Assembly: GCA_003499925.1 (NCBI GenBank)
Contig: DNRQ01000191.1
Coordinates: 1-5,814 of the forward strand
Source: Geobacter sp.
GTDB taxonomy: Bacteria; Desulfobacterota; Desulfuromonadia; Geobacterales; Geobacteraceae
DNA: 5,814 nucleotides
Direction of reading: 5' to 3'
Shown here: in pieces, positions 1-5,814 of the stretch
How the letters are laid out: each line of letters starts with the position of its first letter
How positions within the stretch are numbered: position 1 is the first letter of the stretch
Program-made: the position numbers and the translations under genes
The notes under the pieces: generated by a model
Databases searched by the model: none
Seen by the model: only the letters and a program-made list of their open reading frames with translations
What the model was told of the DNA's origin: nothing

Positions 1-136
1 GAACGCCACCCAGGACAACTACAAGGCCGGCACCCCTGCCAAGGTTGTTCTCGGTACGCCGCAGAACGCACCGAACTACTTCCTGTATGCCAAGCAAACG
101 GAGTCTCTGATCTGCCTGTCTTGCCACATCAAGTAG
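1..136 (+). CDS. C-terminal end of a c-type (probably multiheme) cytochrome, partial
   Basis: The gene enters from the left edge of the window; the reading frame starts at base 2 and ends at TAG 134-136, leaving 44 residues. The last residues are LICLSCHIK, so a CXXCH heme c attachment site (113-127) sits two residues from the C-terminus. A hydrophobic-aromatic stretch (NYFLYAKQTESLICLSCH) precedes it. This spacing resembles the second half of the 'doubled CXXCH' unit found in Deltaproteobacterial multiheme cytochromes, which is family knowledge rather than something provable from 44 residues. The protein would be exported and receive heme in the periplasm. It lies 88 bases upstream of the large cytochrome on the same strand, so co-transcription is likely. 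Total heme count, length and exact family cannot be determined here. Cytochrome identity is fairly secure; anything finer is not. Confidence 0.8.
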   Translation, partial: NATQDNYKAGTPAKVVLGTPQNAPNYFLYAKQTESLICLSCHIK

Positions 137-149
137 TTAATGCCATCTG

Positions 150-197
150 GAGGCTGATAGCCTCGTCAAATTTGGCCTTGGCGGTTGGAAACAACCG
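150..197 (+). other. Two small hairpins in the gap between the cytochrome genes
   Basis: Hairpin A pairs GAGGCT (150-155) with AGCCTC (159-164) across a 3-base loop. Hairpin B pairs CGGTTG (182-187) with CAACCG (192-197) across a GAAA tetraloop (188-191), a GNRA-type cap that is stable in RNA. Neither is followed by a run of T, so they are not convincing terminators. They could be processing or stability elements between co-transcribed genes, or part of a leader. The role is unknown; only the pairing is seen directly. Confidence 0.4.
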
Positions 198-212
198 GCT
201 GAAGCATTGAAA

Positions 213-220
213 AAGGGGAG
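213..220 (+). promoter_or_regulatory. Shine-Dalgarno that sets the start of the large cytochrome at 225
   Basis: The purine run AAGGGGAG ends four bases before ATG 225. It lies inside the longer reading frame that would begin at TTG 207, which argues against TTG 207 and for ATG 225. ATG 225 also places a clean signal peptide at the N-terminus. Confidence 0.8.
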
Positions 221-224
221 TTTC

Positions 225-1940
225 ATGGTTAAAAAAGGACTACTAACGCTGGTTTGCCTGACAGTCATGTCAGCGGTCTGTGCCTGGGCCGCTACGACAT
301 ACTCGGTGCGAACCCAACTAACGAACTCCGGGGGTTCGATCAAGGTCGGAAACAAGGCCGCACAAACCGCCGGCATCGCATACACCAACTGCACCACGGC
401 CGTAACGGTTGTGGTCACACCGAACGCAGGTTTCAGGATTACCTCTCTGAAGCAGATCGACGGCGCCACTGCGACGGACATCACCCCGGCTGACGGGACC
501 GTGGCAGCAACCGTTGACATCACGAAACCGACCCCGGTCGATCCGAAGCGCCCCGCGGTGCTCAAGGCCCAGGGCCTGACCGCGACCTTCGCCTCCACCA
601 ACACCGTCGTGGTGCCGAAGACCTGGCAGCTGCAGCTCACCAACACGAACCGTGGCGGTACCATCACCACCAACGGCGCAAAAGGGCTGACCCTCTCCTC
701 CGTGGGTCTTCCGAAGCTGGTGAACTACACCGACGCCACACCGGTAACCGCTACCGTTAATGCAACTGCCGGCTACAAGATCAGGAGCATCACGACGACC
801 GGCGCCGCTGCGTTTTCCAACAACAGCACCGTCGCGGTAGTCACCGGCATCCCGGCTACCGGCAAGTCCGTGAACCCGGTGCTGGTGACCTACAAGCTCA
901 ATGCCTATGCGGTCGCCACCAACGCAGGTATCGCTCCGGCCAACCCCTCCGTCTCCCACGGCGGCGCGGTCAGACTGATCGTCACCCCGACCGGCTCCAA
1001 CAACAGGGTTACCTCCCTTACCGTCACCGGCGGCAGCGTAGCGCTCACCGACCGTTTCGGCACTGCGGTAACCCTGCCGTTCCAGGGTCCGGTGAAGGCA
1101 ACCATCTCCAACATCACCTCCGACATCACCGTTACTGCCGCCTATGGCCTGGATACCACCGCCGCCATGGAGAACAACTGCACCAACACCTGCCACCTGG
1201 GTCAGAGCGTCAGCCAGGCGGTGAAGGACTTACCGGCCAAATGGCTCGCTTCCGACCACAAGGCAAACGGCATTGACTGCGTCACCTGCCACACCACCAT
1301 GCCCGGCCCGATCGTCAAGGCATCCGTCGATGCCAACACCTTCACGGTCACCGAGGCCAGCGCCGGGACGGTGGGAACAAACTACTGCTCCAGGTGCCAT
1401 GCCGCCAGCGTCACGAAAGTGCTGGCGTCGGTCCATTACACCAAGCCCTCCGGCGCGCTGGAATGCACCAGCTGTCATGCCGCAGGCCACAACCCGCAGT
1501 TCAACGCGGAATCGTGCGCGGGATGCCATGCCGTGGTGAATGACCATACGGTGGCGACCATTGGATCCAAAACCTGCATGGAATGCCACGACAAGCACAA
1601 CCCGTCGACGGTCACCGGGACCTTGGGCCCCGTGACACCGCATCCGGCTGTCACCTTGTACACCTTCGAAGAGATCGGCATGCAGATGGCCGGTGGAGCG
1701 ATGGTGCCGGTTCAGGTTGACGCCAACGGCAAAGGTATGCCGTACAGTCCGAAGCAGACCTGCGGCACCGCCGGCTGCCACGTGAAGAACGGCATCGATT
1801 ACACCTACGACAAGATATCCGATCACGCCTTCCACTCCAACGAGGGGAGAAGCGAATATCAGGACTCCACCGACGGGAAGTTCAACGCCACCAAAAACAA
1901 GCCATGGACTCAGTCAACCGCCATGGTAGGCAAGTGGTGA
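225..1940 (+). other. N-terminal part of the large cytochrome as a conventional ORF (571 aa to UGA): signal peptide, beta-repeats, seven hemes
   Basis: If UGA is taken as a stop, this is a self-contained exported cytochrome ending in MVGKW. Residues 23-315 contain about three units of roughly 90-100 residues with related cores: VVVTPNAGFRITSL, VTATVNATAGYKIRSI and VRLIVTPTGSNNRVTSL. This Thr/Ala/Val-rich pattern resembles divergent InlB-type B-repeats (beta-grasp or Ig-like), which often serve surface or protein contacts. Residues 319-519 hold seven heme sites at nt 1179, 1278, 1386, 1464, 1515, 1575 and 1761. Scattered His residues (SDHKAN, SVHYTK, NDHT, DKHN, SDHAFH) could be distal ligands. 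About 53 residues separate the last heme site from the UGA. Automated annotation would probably call this a separate gene; I prefer the fused reading. Confidence 0.7.
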
Positions 1941-4739
1941 AGCCCCTCGCTTCGCCAGTTGGCGAACTTAATGAATCAGACCCCCGGCTCTTCTTCCGTT
2001 TCGACCCTGAACTACATCAACAACATGAGCAACTTCGTCGCAGGCAGCAGCAATACCGTAGTACCCGGCACCGTTACCAACAGCGGAAGCCAGTTCACCA
2101 TGGTCGACCTTTCGGCCTGGGACCTCGCCACCTCATGCGGCAGCTGCCATCCGGGCGGCGGCTTCGTGGAGAAGGACAGAAACGGCAAACGCTTCAGCAT
2201 GATGAACCCGGCCGTCGACGGATATTCTCCCTACACCATGACCGTGTTCGATCAGTACGATCCCAATACCGGTCTTCCCAACCATCAGCTCATGCCGTCC
2301 CCCTGGTCTTACCCGCTCTACATGAACGGCGAGGCGGTCATCACCCCTGCCGGCTGGGGCCAGGCCATGACCATGAACCTCCCCGACGGCACCGAGATGA
2401 GGGTCGAAGACCAGCAGGTGATGATGCCCAACGTCAAGGAGATGGACTGCCTGATGTGCCACTTCGACGGCTACAGCAACATGATGTCGTCCGTTATGGC
2501 CTACAGCGGCGCCCATAACGCCACTCCTTCGTTCGGAGCCGGCTTCATGAACATGTTCACCCAGGCCTATGACTTCAACTCCGGCCTGCTGATCAAGAAC
2601 GCCGACAACACCGTTTCCCTGTCGCCGGCCTTCTTCGCCAAGATGAAGGGTGCTCCCCCGACCCAGAACTGCCGCAACTGCCACATGCCGTCGGGCCTCA
2701 AAGACCTTCCGGACATGTTCAGCGATTTCCTCTCCAGCGCACCGATGGCCTACACCGGCAACTTCGCGCAGTCGTTCACCGGTCTTACCATGCCGGCCTA
2801 CGACTTCGGCGCCGTCTTCGGCTTCAGCACCGACTGGGCAGTGGGCCCCTTCGCTACCTCCCCCACCCTGTACATGACCCAGACCGGCATCGGCAGCTTC
2901 ACCCCCGGTTACGCCACCATGATCCCGGCCGGATGGCCCTCCGCCATGGGGAGAACCGAATACAACCAGGCGGCATTCGACAACTTCTCCACGGCAATGC
3001 CCGGCATGAAGCAGTACTTCGTGGGCGGCGGCAACCCGGCCGGCATCGGTCTCGGCCCGATCTTCTACCAGGCCACCCTTGAAAACGGCATGCCGAACCA
3101 GAACGCCCTCAAGAAAGGGTCGGTCCCCTTCCCGAGGGCCGAGTGGTTCAAACGTGGCGACATGTGGGCCCCCGGATTCGACGTCCATCTCAGCCTCGAA
3201 TGCTCCGGCTGCCACATGAACACCGGCACCACGAAAGTAGACGTCTTTGCCGCGCCGATGGATGCGAGCAATCCCAACACCGTCTTCGACGGCAAGAGCC
3301 TCTGCGATCCCGGCAAGGGGTATGACAGTGCAGCGGGCGTGGAAGGAAACCCCGCCAAGAGAAGCACCGTCAACAGCCAGAATACGGTCAAGAAGTGCGA
3401 AGACTGCCACGTCACCGGCAGAAACAGCGACGGCGTCGCCATCGACACCTTCGGCGCCTCCAATCCGCTCACGGCTCATCAGGCTGCAGGCCTGCTGAAC
3501 AACGTCACCCAGGCTGTCAAGACGACCAACGGCAGCGACGAAGTGCCGTTTGTCGGCAACCATCTGGATGTCCTGGACTGCACCGTCTGCCATCTCGCAC
3601 GCCAGCAGATGGTGGTCCGCGAACTGGACTCCACCTCCGGCAACCGTTATCCCAACATGCTCGGTTACGCCACCGAGCGGGGGATGATGGGCATGTTCTC
3701 CGATCCGATGCCGGGGATGATTCCCGCGGACACCAACCTCCGGAAGTGGGACCCTCTCTACTCCTGGCAGAAGTTCGGCAACTACATGAAGACCAATGAC
3801 GACAGCAGTGTAAACACGAACTGGCGCCGCAAGGTCTACGTGGCCAACATCATCACCGCAGCCATCTGGAACAACATCGACCCCACCGTCGATGCCAACG
3901 GCGACGGGGTTACCGGCGCCGAGCCTTCGGCCCACGCCGGCGATTATCCCGGTCAACACACCGCCAACTACGACGTCTGGATTTCACGCGATCTTAAGGC
4001 CGGCATGAACTTCGGTCCCTCCGGTTTCGCTCCGATCCCGGTCGGCTTCGGCGGCGGTGCCTTCCAGGCTGCCTATGATCAGACCGGCGCCTTCACCGGT
4101 GCCTGGCAGTTCGTCGGAGTCTACGGCGGCAACGTCGCATTCTCGACTCCGGAGGAGATCTCCGGCTACAAGGCGTATCGCAACCAGATAAAAGGAATGG
4201 TCGACAACAAGGACTGGAGCGGCACCCAGCTTACCTTCCTGGGCGGTCCTTACAAAATGACCCACGGCGTACGGCCGACCCAGACCTTCGTTATCGGCAA
4301 AAGCTGCACCGACTGCCACTCCGCCGCACCGATGGCCCCCCTGTTCAAAGGGGAGTTCGACATGCTCGGTACGGCCATCAAGGCCGCGGCAGGGCGGCAG
4401 TTCATGGAATCCCCGGCTGAGCAGTACACGGTCGTGGGCGCCAAGGACGACGTCGAGACCGGCGCCGAATTGTCCACCAAGGCCGGTGGCGGCATTGAAC
4501 TCAGGTTCGACGAGCTCGGCACCTGGAATGCAGTCACCAAAACCTTCACCCCTGACAGCAACGGCACCTTCAAGAGGGTGAAAGCCCTCGACAGGTCCAC
4601 CGTTCTTTACCCGATCAACGACGGTTCTGTCGTATTCACAGACGTCACGGGTAAAACCTATGCCAATAGGGCTGAATGGATTGATTACCTGACCAACCCG
4701 GCCGCAGTCACCGATGCGGCGAACAGCGTAGCACCGTAA
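225..4739 (+). CDS. extKL: Large multiheme c-type cytochrome, putative selenoprotein (ExtKL-like), UGA 1938-1940 read as Sec
   Basis: Seen: one frame runs from ATG 225 to TAA 4737-4739 (1504 residues) with a single internal stop, TGA, at codon 572. Residues 1-22 form a signal peptide (KK, hydrophobic core, AWA cut near 22/23). Residues 23-315 are beta-repeat-like. Heme sites begin at residues 319 (CTNTCH), 352, 388, 414, 431, 451, 513 (CGTAGCH), then after the UGA at 638, 742, 816, 993, 1058, 1119 and 1361. That is 14 in all: twelve CXXCH, one CX3CH and one CX4CH. The second half alone has no signal peptide or ribosome binding site, so it could not be exported or hemylated by itself. A SECIS-like hairpin follows the UGA. 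Family knowledge, from memory: Geobacter selenite/tellurite (ext) loci contain a multiheme (seleno)protein named ExtKL. Inferred: an extracytoplasmic electron-transfer protein. Against the symbol: the other ext genes are not visible nearby. Alternatives are a nonsense mutation or two separate genes. Confidence 0.75.
1938..1971 (+). promoter_or_regulatory. In-frame UGA with candidate bacterial SECIS hairpin (selenocysteine insertion site)
   Basis: TGA at 1938-1940 is followed by TTCGCC (1951-1956), loop AGTT (1957-1960) and GGCGAA (1961-1966), a perfect 6-bp stem. The loop begins 16 bases after the UGA, and its second base is G. Bacterial SECIS models require a small apical loop with a G in its first two positions and about 16-37 bases of spacing, so this fits at the short limit. 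AAG (1940-1942) can also pair with CTT (1967-1969), which would leave an 8-base bulge on the 5' side and tie the UGA into the base of the structure. The pairing is observed; SelB recognition is inferred. Confidence 0.65.
1941..4739 (+). other. C-terminal part of the large cytochrome (932 residues after UGA; may be annotated as a separate gene from 1959 or 1971): seven hemes, no signal peptide
   Basis: The frame continues directly from the upstream part through SPSLRQLANLMNQ. Possible independent starts are TTG 1959 and ATG 1971, but neither has a purine-rich ribosome binding site and neither gives a signal peptide, although the seven CXXCH sites (nt 2136, 2448, 2670, 3201, 3396, 3579, 4305) need periplasmic heme attachment. 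The first site lies in CGSCHPGGGFVEKDRNGKRF. Two long stretches lack heme sites: residues about 821-992 and 1124-1360. They are rich in Gly, Met and aromatic residues. A DANGDGVTGAE segment (residues 1223-1233) looks like a calcium loop. The tail (residues 1440-1504) has no heme site. I do not recognise a specific enzymatic domain. Confidence 0.7.
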
Positions 4740-4802
4740 TGGTTGAACCGGGTCGAGTCTTGTCAACGGCTCGAACGACTGAATAATTTATTGATATGAA
4801 AT

Positions 4803-4830
4803 GTGCCCGGTGGTTTACGCCACCGGGCAT
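4803..4830 (+). terminator. Probable transcription terminator of the cytochrome unit
   Basis: TGCCCGGTGG (4804-4813) pairs perfectly with CCACCGGGCA (4820-4829) across a TTTACG loop, and a G-T pair at 4803/4830 can extend it. The stem is very GC-rich and lies 64 bases after the TAA of the large cytochrome. The downstream TTATCATG is only weakly T-rich and A-rich sequence precedes the stem, so it may act as a terminator in either direction or as a 3'-end stabiliser. Confidence 0.65.
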
Positions 4831-4992
4831 TATCATGCGCGATTGGCGCTTGACCTTCAGTATCTATGCAGATGATCAAAGCCTGTTACGCAAAGAACGC
4901 GAAGAGGCGCGAAGAACGCAAGGGAAAACAAGTCTTGGGGTTAAACCAAAATCTGACCTGATTAGCAACAATCTTCCGCTACCAACAACTCT

Positions 4993-5013
4993 CCCTCCCC
5001 TTCAAGGGGAGGG
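4993..5013. repeat. Inner palindrome, left copy
   Basis: CCCTCCCC (4993-5000) is followed by TTCAA and then GGGGAGGG (5006-5013). This is a perfect 8-bp stem; the two T/A pairs of the loop could extend it. It is the core of the left arm of the larger palindrome and is followed by a G-rich stretch, GGGGTGGGGATGGGG (5016-5030). Confidence 0.75.
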
Positions 5014-5069
5014 TCGGGGTGGGGATGGGGTAGAGTCTGCGTCAGAGCACACCCCCATCCCCCTCCTGT

Positions 5070-5090
5070 CCTCCCCCTTGAAGGGGGAGG
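5070..5090. repeat. Inner palindrome, right copy
   Basis: CCTCCCCC (5070-5077), TTGAA, GGGGGAGG (5083-5090) is a perfect 8-bp stem and the diverged, inverted counterpart of the left copy at 4993-5013. The C-rich run at 5051-5066 mirrors the G-rich run beside the left copy. Confidence 0.75.
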
Positions 5091-5222
5091 GACGTACAGC
5101 GGAAGATCAGCGCTAATCAGGAACCAAAATGCCCGTACTTTGCCTTCTTCGCGCGCAGTTCTTCGCGTCCTTCGCGTAACAGCTTTTGCACTGGAAATTG
5201 ACGCTAATCGGGTTTATCAAGT

Positions 5223-5228
5223 GAGGAG
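5223..5228 (+). promoter_or_regulatory. Shine-Dalgarno for the Sel1-repeat protein
   Basis: GAGGAG sits seven bases before ATG 5236. It fixes the start at 5236 rather than at TTG 5140, whose extra 32 codons would run through the arm of the palindromic repeat. I found no convincing -35/-10 pair upstream. Confidence 0.8.
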
Positions 5229-5235
5229 TTTAAAG

Positions 5236-5724
5236 ATGAGTAAATTCAAAGTTGCCGCCTGCGCCTGTTTCATTGCCCTGACGCTCTCCGGCATGCCCGC
5301 GTCGGGATTCGACGGCATGGATATCGTCCAGGTAAAGAAACTGGCTGCCCAGGGGAATCCGGATGCCCAGTCGAAATTAGGCGTTCTGTACGCCTCAGGG
5401 GTGGGGATGAAGATGGACAAGCAGGAAGCGGTCAGATGGTATCGGAAGTCGGCCGAGCAAGGGGACCCGGTGGGGCAGTGGAATCTGGCATTCATGTACG
5501 TGAAGGGGGAAGGGGTCGAAGCGGACTTCACCGAAGCGCGCGCACTTTTCCGCAAATCGGCGCAAAGCGGCTTTGCCAACGCCCAATACGATCTGGGAAT
5601 GATGCTTCTTCAGGGGCTGGGTGGCAATCAGGATCGAAACGAGGCGGAAAAATGGTTCCGTATGGCAGCGGAGCAGGGATACCGGGAGGCCAAAAAGATG
5701 CTGCAGGAGCTGGATGCCAATTAA
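5236..5724 (+). CDS. Exported Sel1-repeat (tetratricopeptide-like) protein, 162 aa
   Basis: Residues 1-24 form a signal peptide (K3/K5, hydrophobic core ACFIALTLSG, likely cut after PASG), so the mature protein is probably periplasmic. Three Sel1-like repeats follow with an exact 36-residue period, residues 37-72, 73-108 and 109-144, each carrying the A-x-x-G...A/G-Q...L...Y/L...G...EA..W/LFRK/M pattern. A truncated fourth unit (145-162) ends in LQELDAN. Sel1 repeats form alpha-helical solenoids that act as scaffolds for protein-protein contacts; no catalytic residues are expected or seen. The gene is separated from the cytochrome by a terminator and a 300-bp palindrome, so it is probably its own transcription unit. 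The binding partner is unknown. The Sel1 assignment is confident; the cellular role is not. Confidence 0.92.
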   Translation: MSKFKVAACACFIALTLSGMPASGFDGMDIVQVKKLAAQGNPDAQSKLGVLYASGVGMKMDKQEAVRWYRKSAEQGDPVGQWNLAFMYVKGEGVEADFTEARALFRKSAQSGFANAQYDLGMMLLQGLGGNQDRNEAEKWFRMAAEQGYREAKKMLQELDAN

Positions 5725-5814
5725 CATCAGCCGCCGCGTCACCTTCTCCCCCCGCCCCAACTGCCATTCATAGGAGCGGCATCCAAGAGTCCCCTCTCCC
5801 TCCGGGAGCACTGC
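5725..5814. other. Non-coding tail with C-rich run and short hairpin
   Basis: After the TAA of the Sel1 gene the sequence is non-coding to the window edge. It contains a C-rich run (about 5746-5760), then CTCCC (5796-5800), loop TCC, GGGAG (5804-5808). That hairpin resembles in style the C-rich palindromes at 4993-5090 and may be the start of another dispersed repeat cut by the window edge. It has no T-tract, so I do not call it a terminator. Confidence 0.35.

Larger units (their letters stand above)
4878..5184. repeat. Roughly 307-bp imperfect palindrome built of nested inverted repeats
   Basis: The left half, read forward, matches the reverse complement of the right half in successive blocks. 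The outer block has TGTTACGC followed by 9-10-base GCGAAGA-type units (4884-4924 versus 5138-5179). The middle block has CCTGATTAGC and ATCTTCCGCT (about 4957-4981 versus 5098-5122). The inner block has CCCTCCCCTTCAAGGGG continuing to GATGGGG (about 4993-5030 versus 5051-5091). The dyad centre lies near 5031-5050. Similar C-rich and GCGAAGA motifs are known to me as dispersed repeats in Geobacter-type genomes (recall, unchecked). There is no transposase and no obvious target duplication. It could be a MITE-like element, or two copies of one repeat inserted in opposite orientations. Transcribed, it would form a long hairpin. Confidence 0.75.

Noticed and set aside
207..224. Upstream start TTG 207 for the large cytochrome
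   Set aside because: The Shine-Dalgarno (213-220) lies within this extension, and ATG 225 gives the proper signal peptide.
137..224. Cyclic-di-GMP (GEMM) riboswitch, common before Geobacter cytochrome genes
   Set aside because: A GAAA-capped stem is present, but the conserved GCAAA-type core and the second paired domain are not.
258..282. Lipoprotein signal (Cys 19 in the signal peptide)
   Set aside because: The residues before Cys 19 (SAV) do not fit a lipobox, and AWA at 20-22 is a good signal peptidase I site.
2133..3959. Long minus-strand open frame (608 codons), with similar ones at 318-1196 and 3984-4766
   Set aside because: These are opposite-strand shadows of a GC-rich gene: His/Gly/Val-rich composition, no signal peptide or motif, and fully covered by the heme-bearing plus-strand frame.
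1959..4739. Independent gene starting at TTG 1959 or ATG 1971
   Set aside because: No Shine-Dalgarno and no signal peptide for a seven-heme protein, and the frame is continuous with the upstream gene apart from one TGA. Kept only as an alternative reading.
225..4739. Frameshifted pseudogene
   Set aside because: Both parts lie in the same frame, so no frameshift is needed. Coding character and heme motifs stay intact on both sides. A simple nonsense mutation remains possible but does not explain the hairpin.
4796..5116. 106-residue open frame after the cytochrome
   Set aside because: It runs through the terminator hairpin and the palindromic repeats, has low-complexity composition and no ribosome binding site.
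5140..5235. Longer start for the Sel1 protein at TTG 5140
   Set aside because: The extra residues translate repeat-arm DNA; GAGGAG and the signal peptide point to ATG 5236.

Overview
The window most likely comes from a Geobacter-type bacterium (Geobacteraceae or a related Desulfuromonadia lineage). The base composition is high in GC, most of the window is taken up by exported multiheme c-type cytochromes, and the intergenic DNA carries GC-rich dispersed repeats. This assignment is inference from gene content; there is no taxonomic marker in the window.

Layout: (1) Positions 1-136 hold the last 44 codons of a c-type cytochrome that ends in a CLSCH heme site. (2) An 88-base gap (137-224) has two small hairpins and a strong Shine-Dalgarno. 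(3) Positions 225-4739 hold one very large multiheme cytochrome. It looks like two genes (225-1940 and about 1971-4739), but both halves are in the same frame and are separated by a single in-frame TGA at 1938-1940. The downstream half has seven heme sites but no signal peptide and no ribosome binding site. A perfect 6-bp stem with an AGUU loop begins 10 bases after the TGA, with the geometry of a bacterial SECIS. I read the locus as a single 1504-residue selenoprotein with selenocysteine at residue 572 and 14 heme-attachment sites. The arrangement matches what I recall as the ExtKL (seleno)protein family of Geobacter selenite/tellurite reduction loci; the symbol comes from architecture and memory, not from a sequence comparison. 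(4) A GC-rich hairpin at 4803-4830 probably ends this transcription unit. (5) Positions 4878-5184 form a roughly 307-bp imperfect palindrome of nested GC-rich repeats without credible coding capacity. (6) Positions 5236-5724 encode a small exported Sel1-repeat protein. (7) The last 90 bases are non-coding and hold a short hairpin of the same C-rich style.

How the parts may work together: the partial cytochrome and the large cytochrome share a strand and are probably co-transcribed, providing an electron-transfer module in the periplasm or at the outer membrane. The large protein joins an N-terminal beta-repeat region, a seven-heme segment with two non-standard heme motifs, the putative Sec, and a second seven-heme segment with long heme-free insertions. 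The Sel1 protein lies beyond the terminator and the palindrome, so it is probably an independent unit with no demonstrated functional link.
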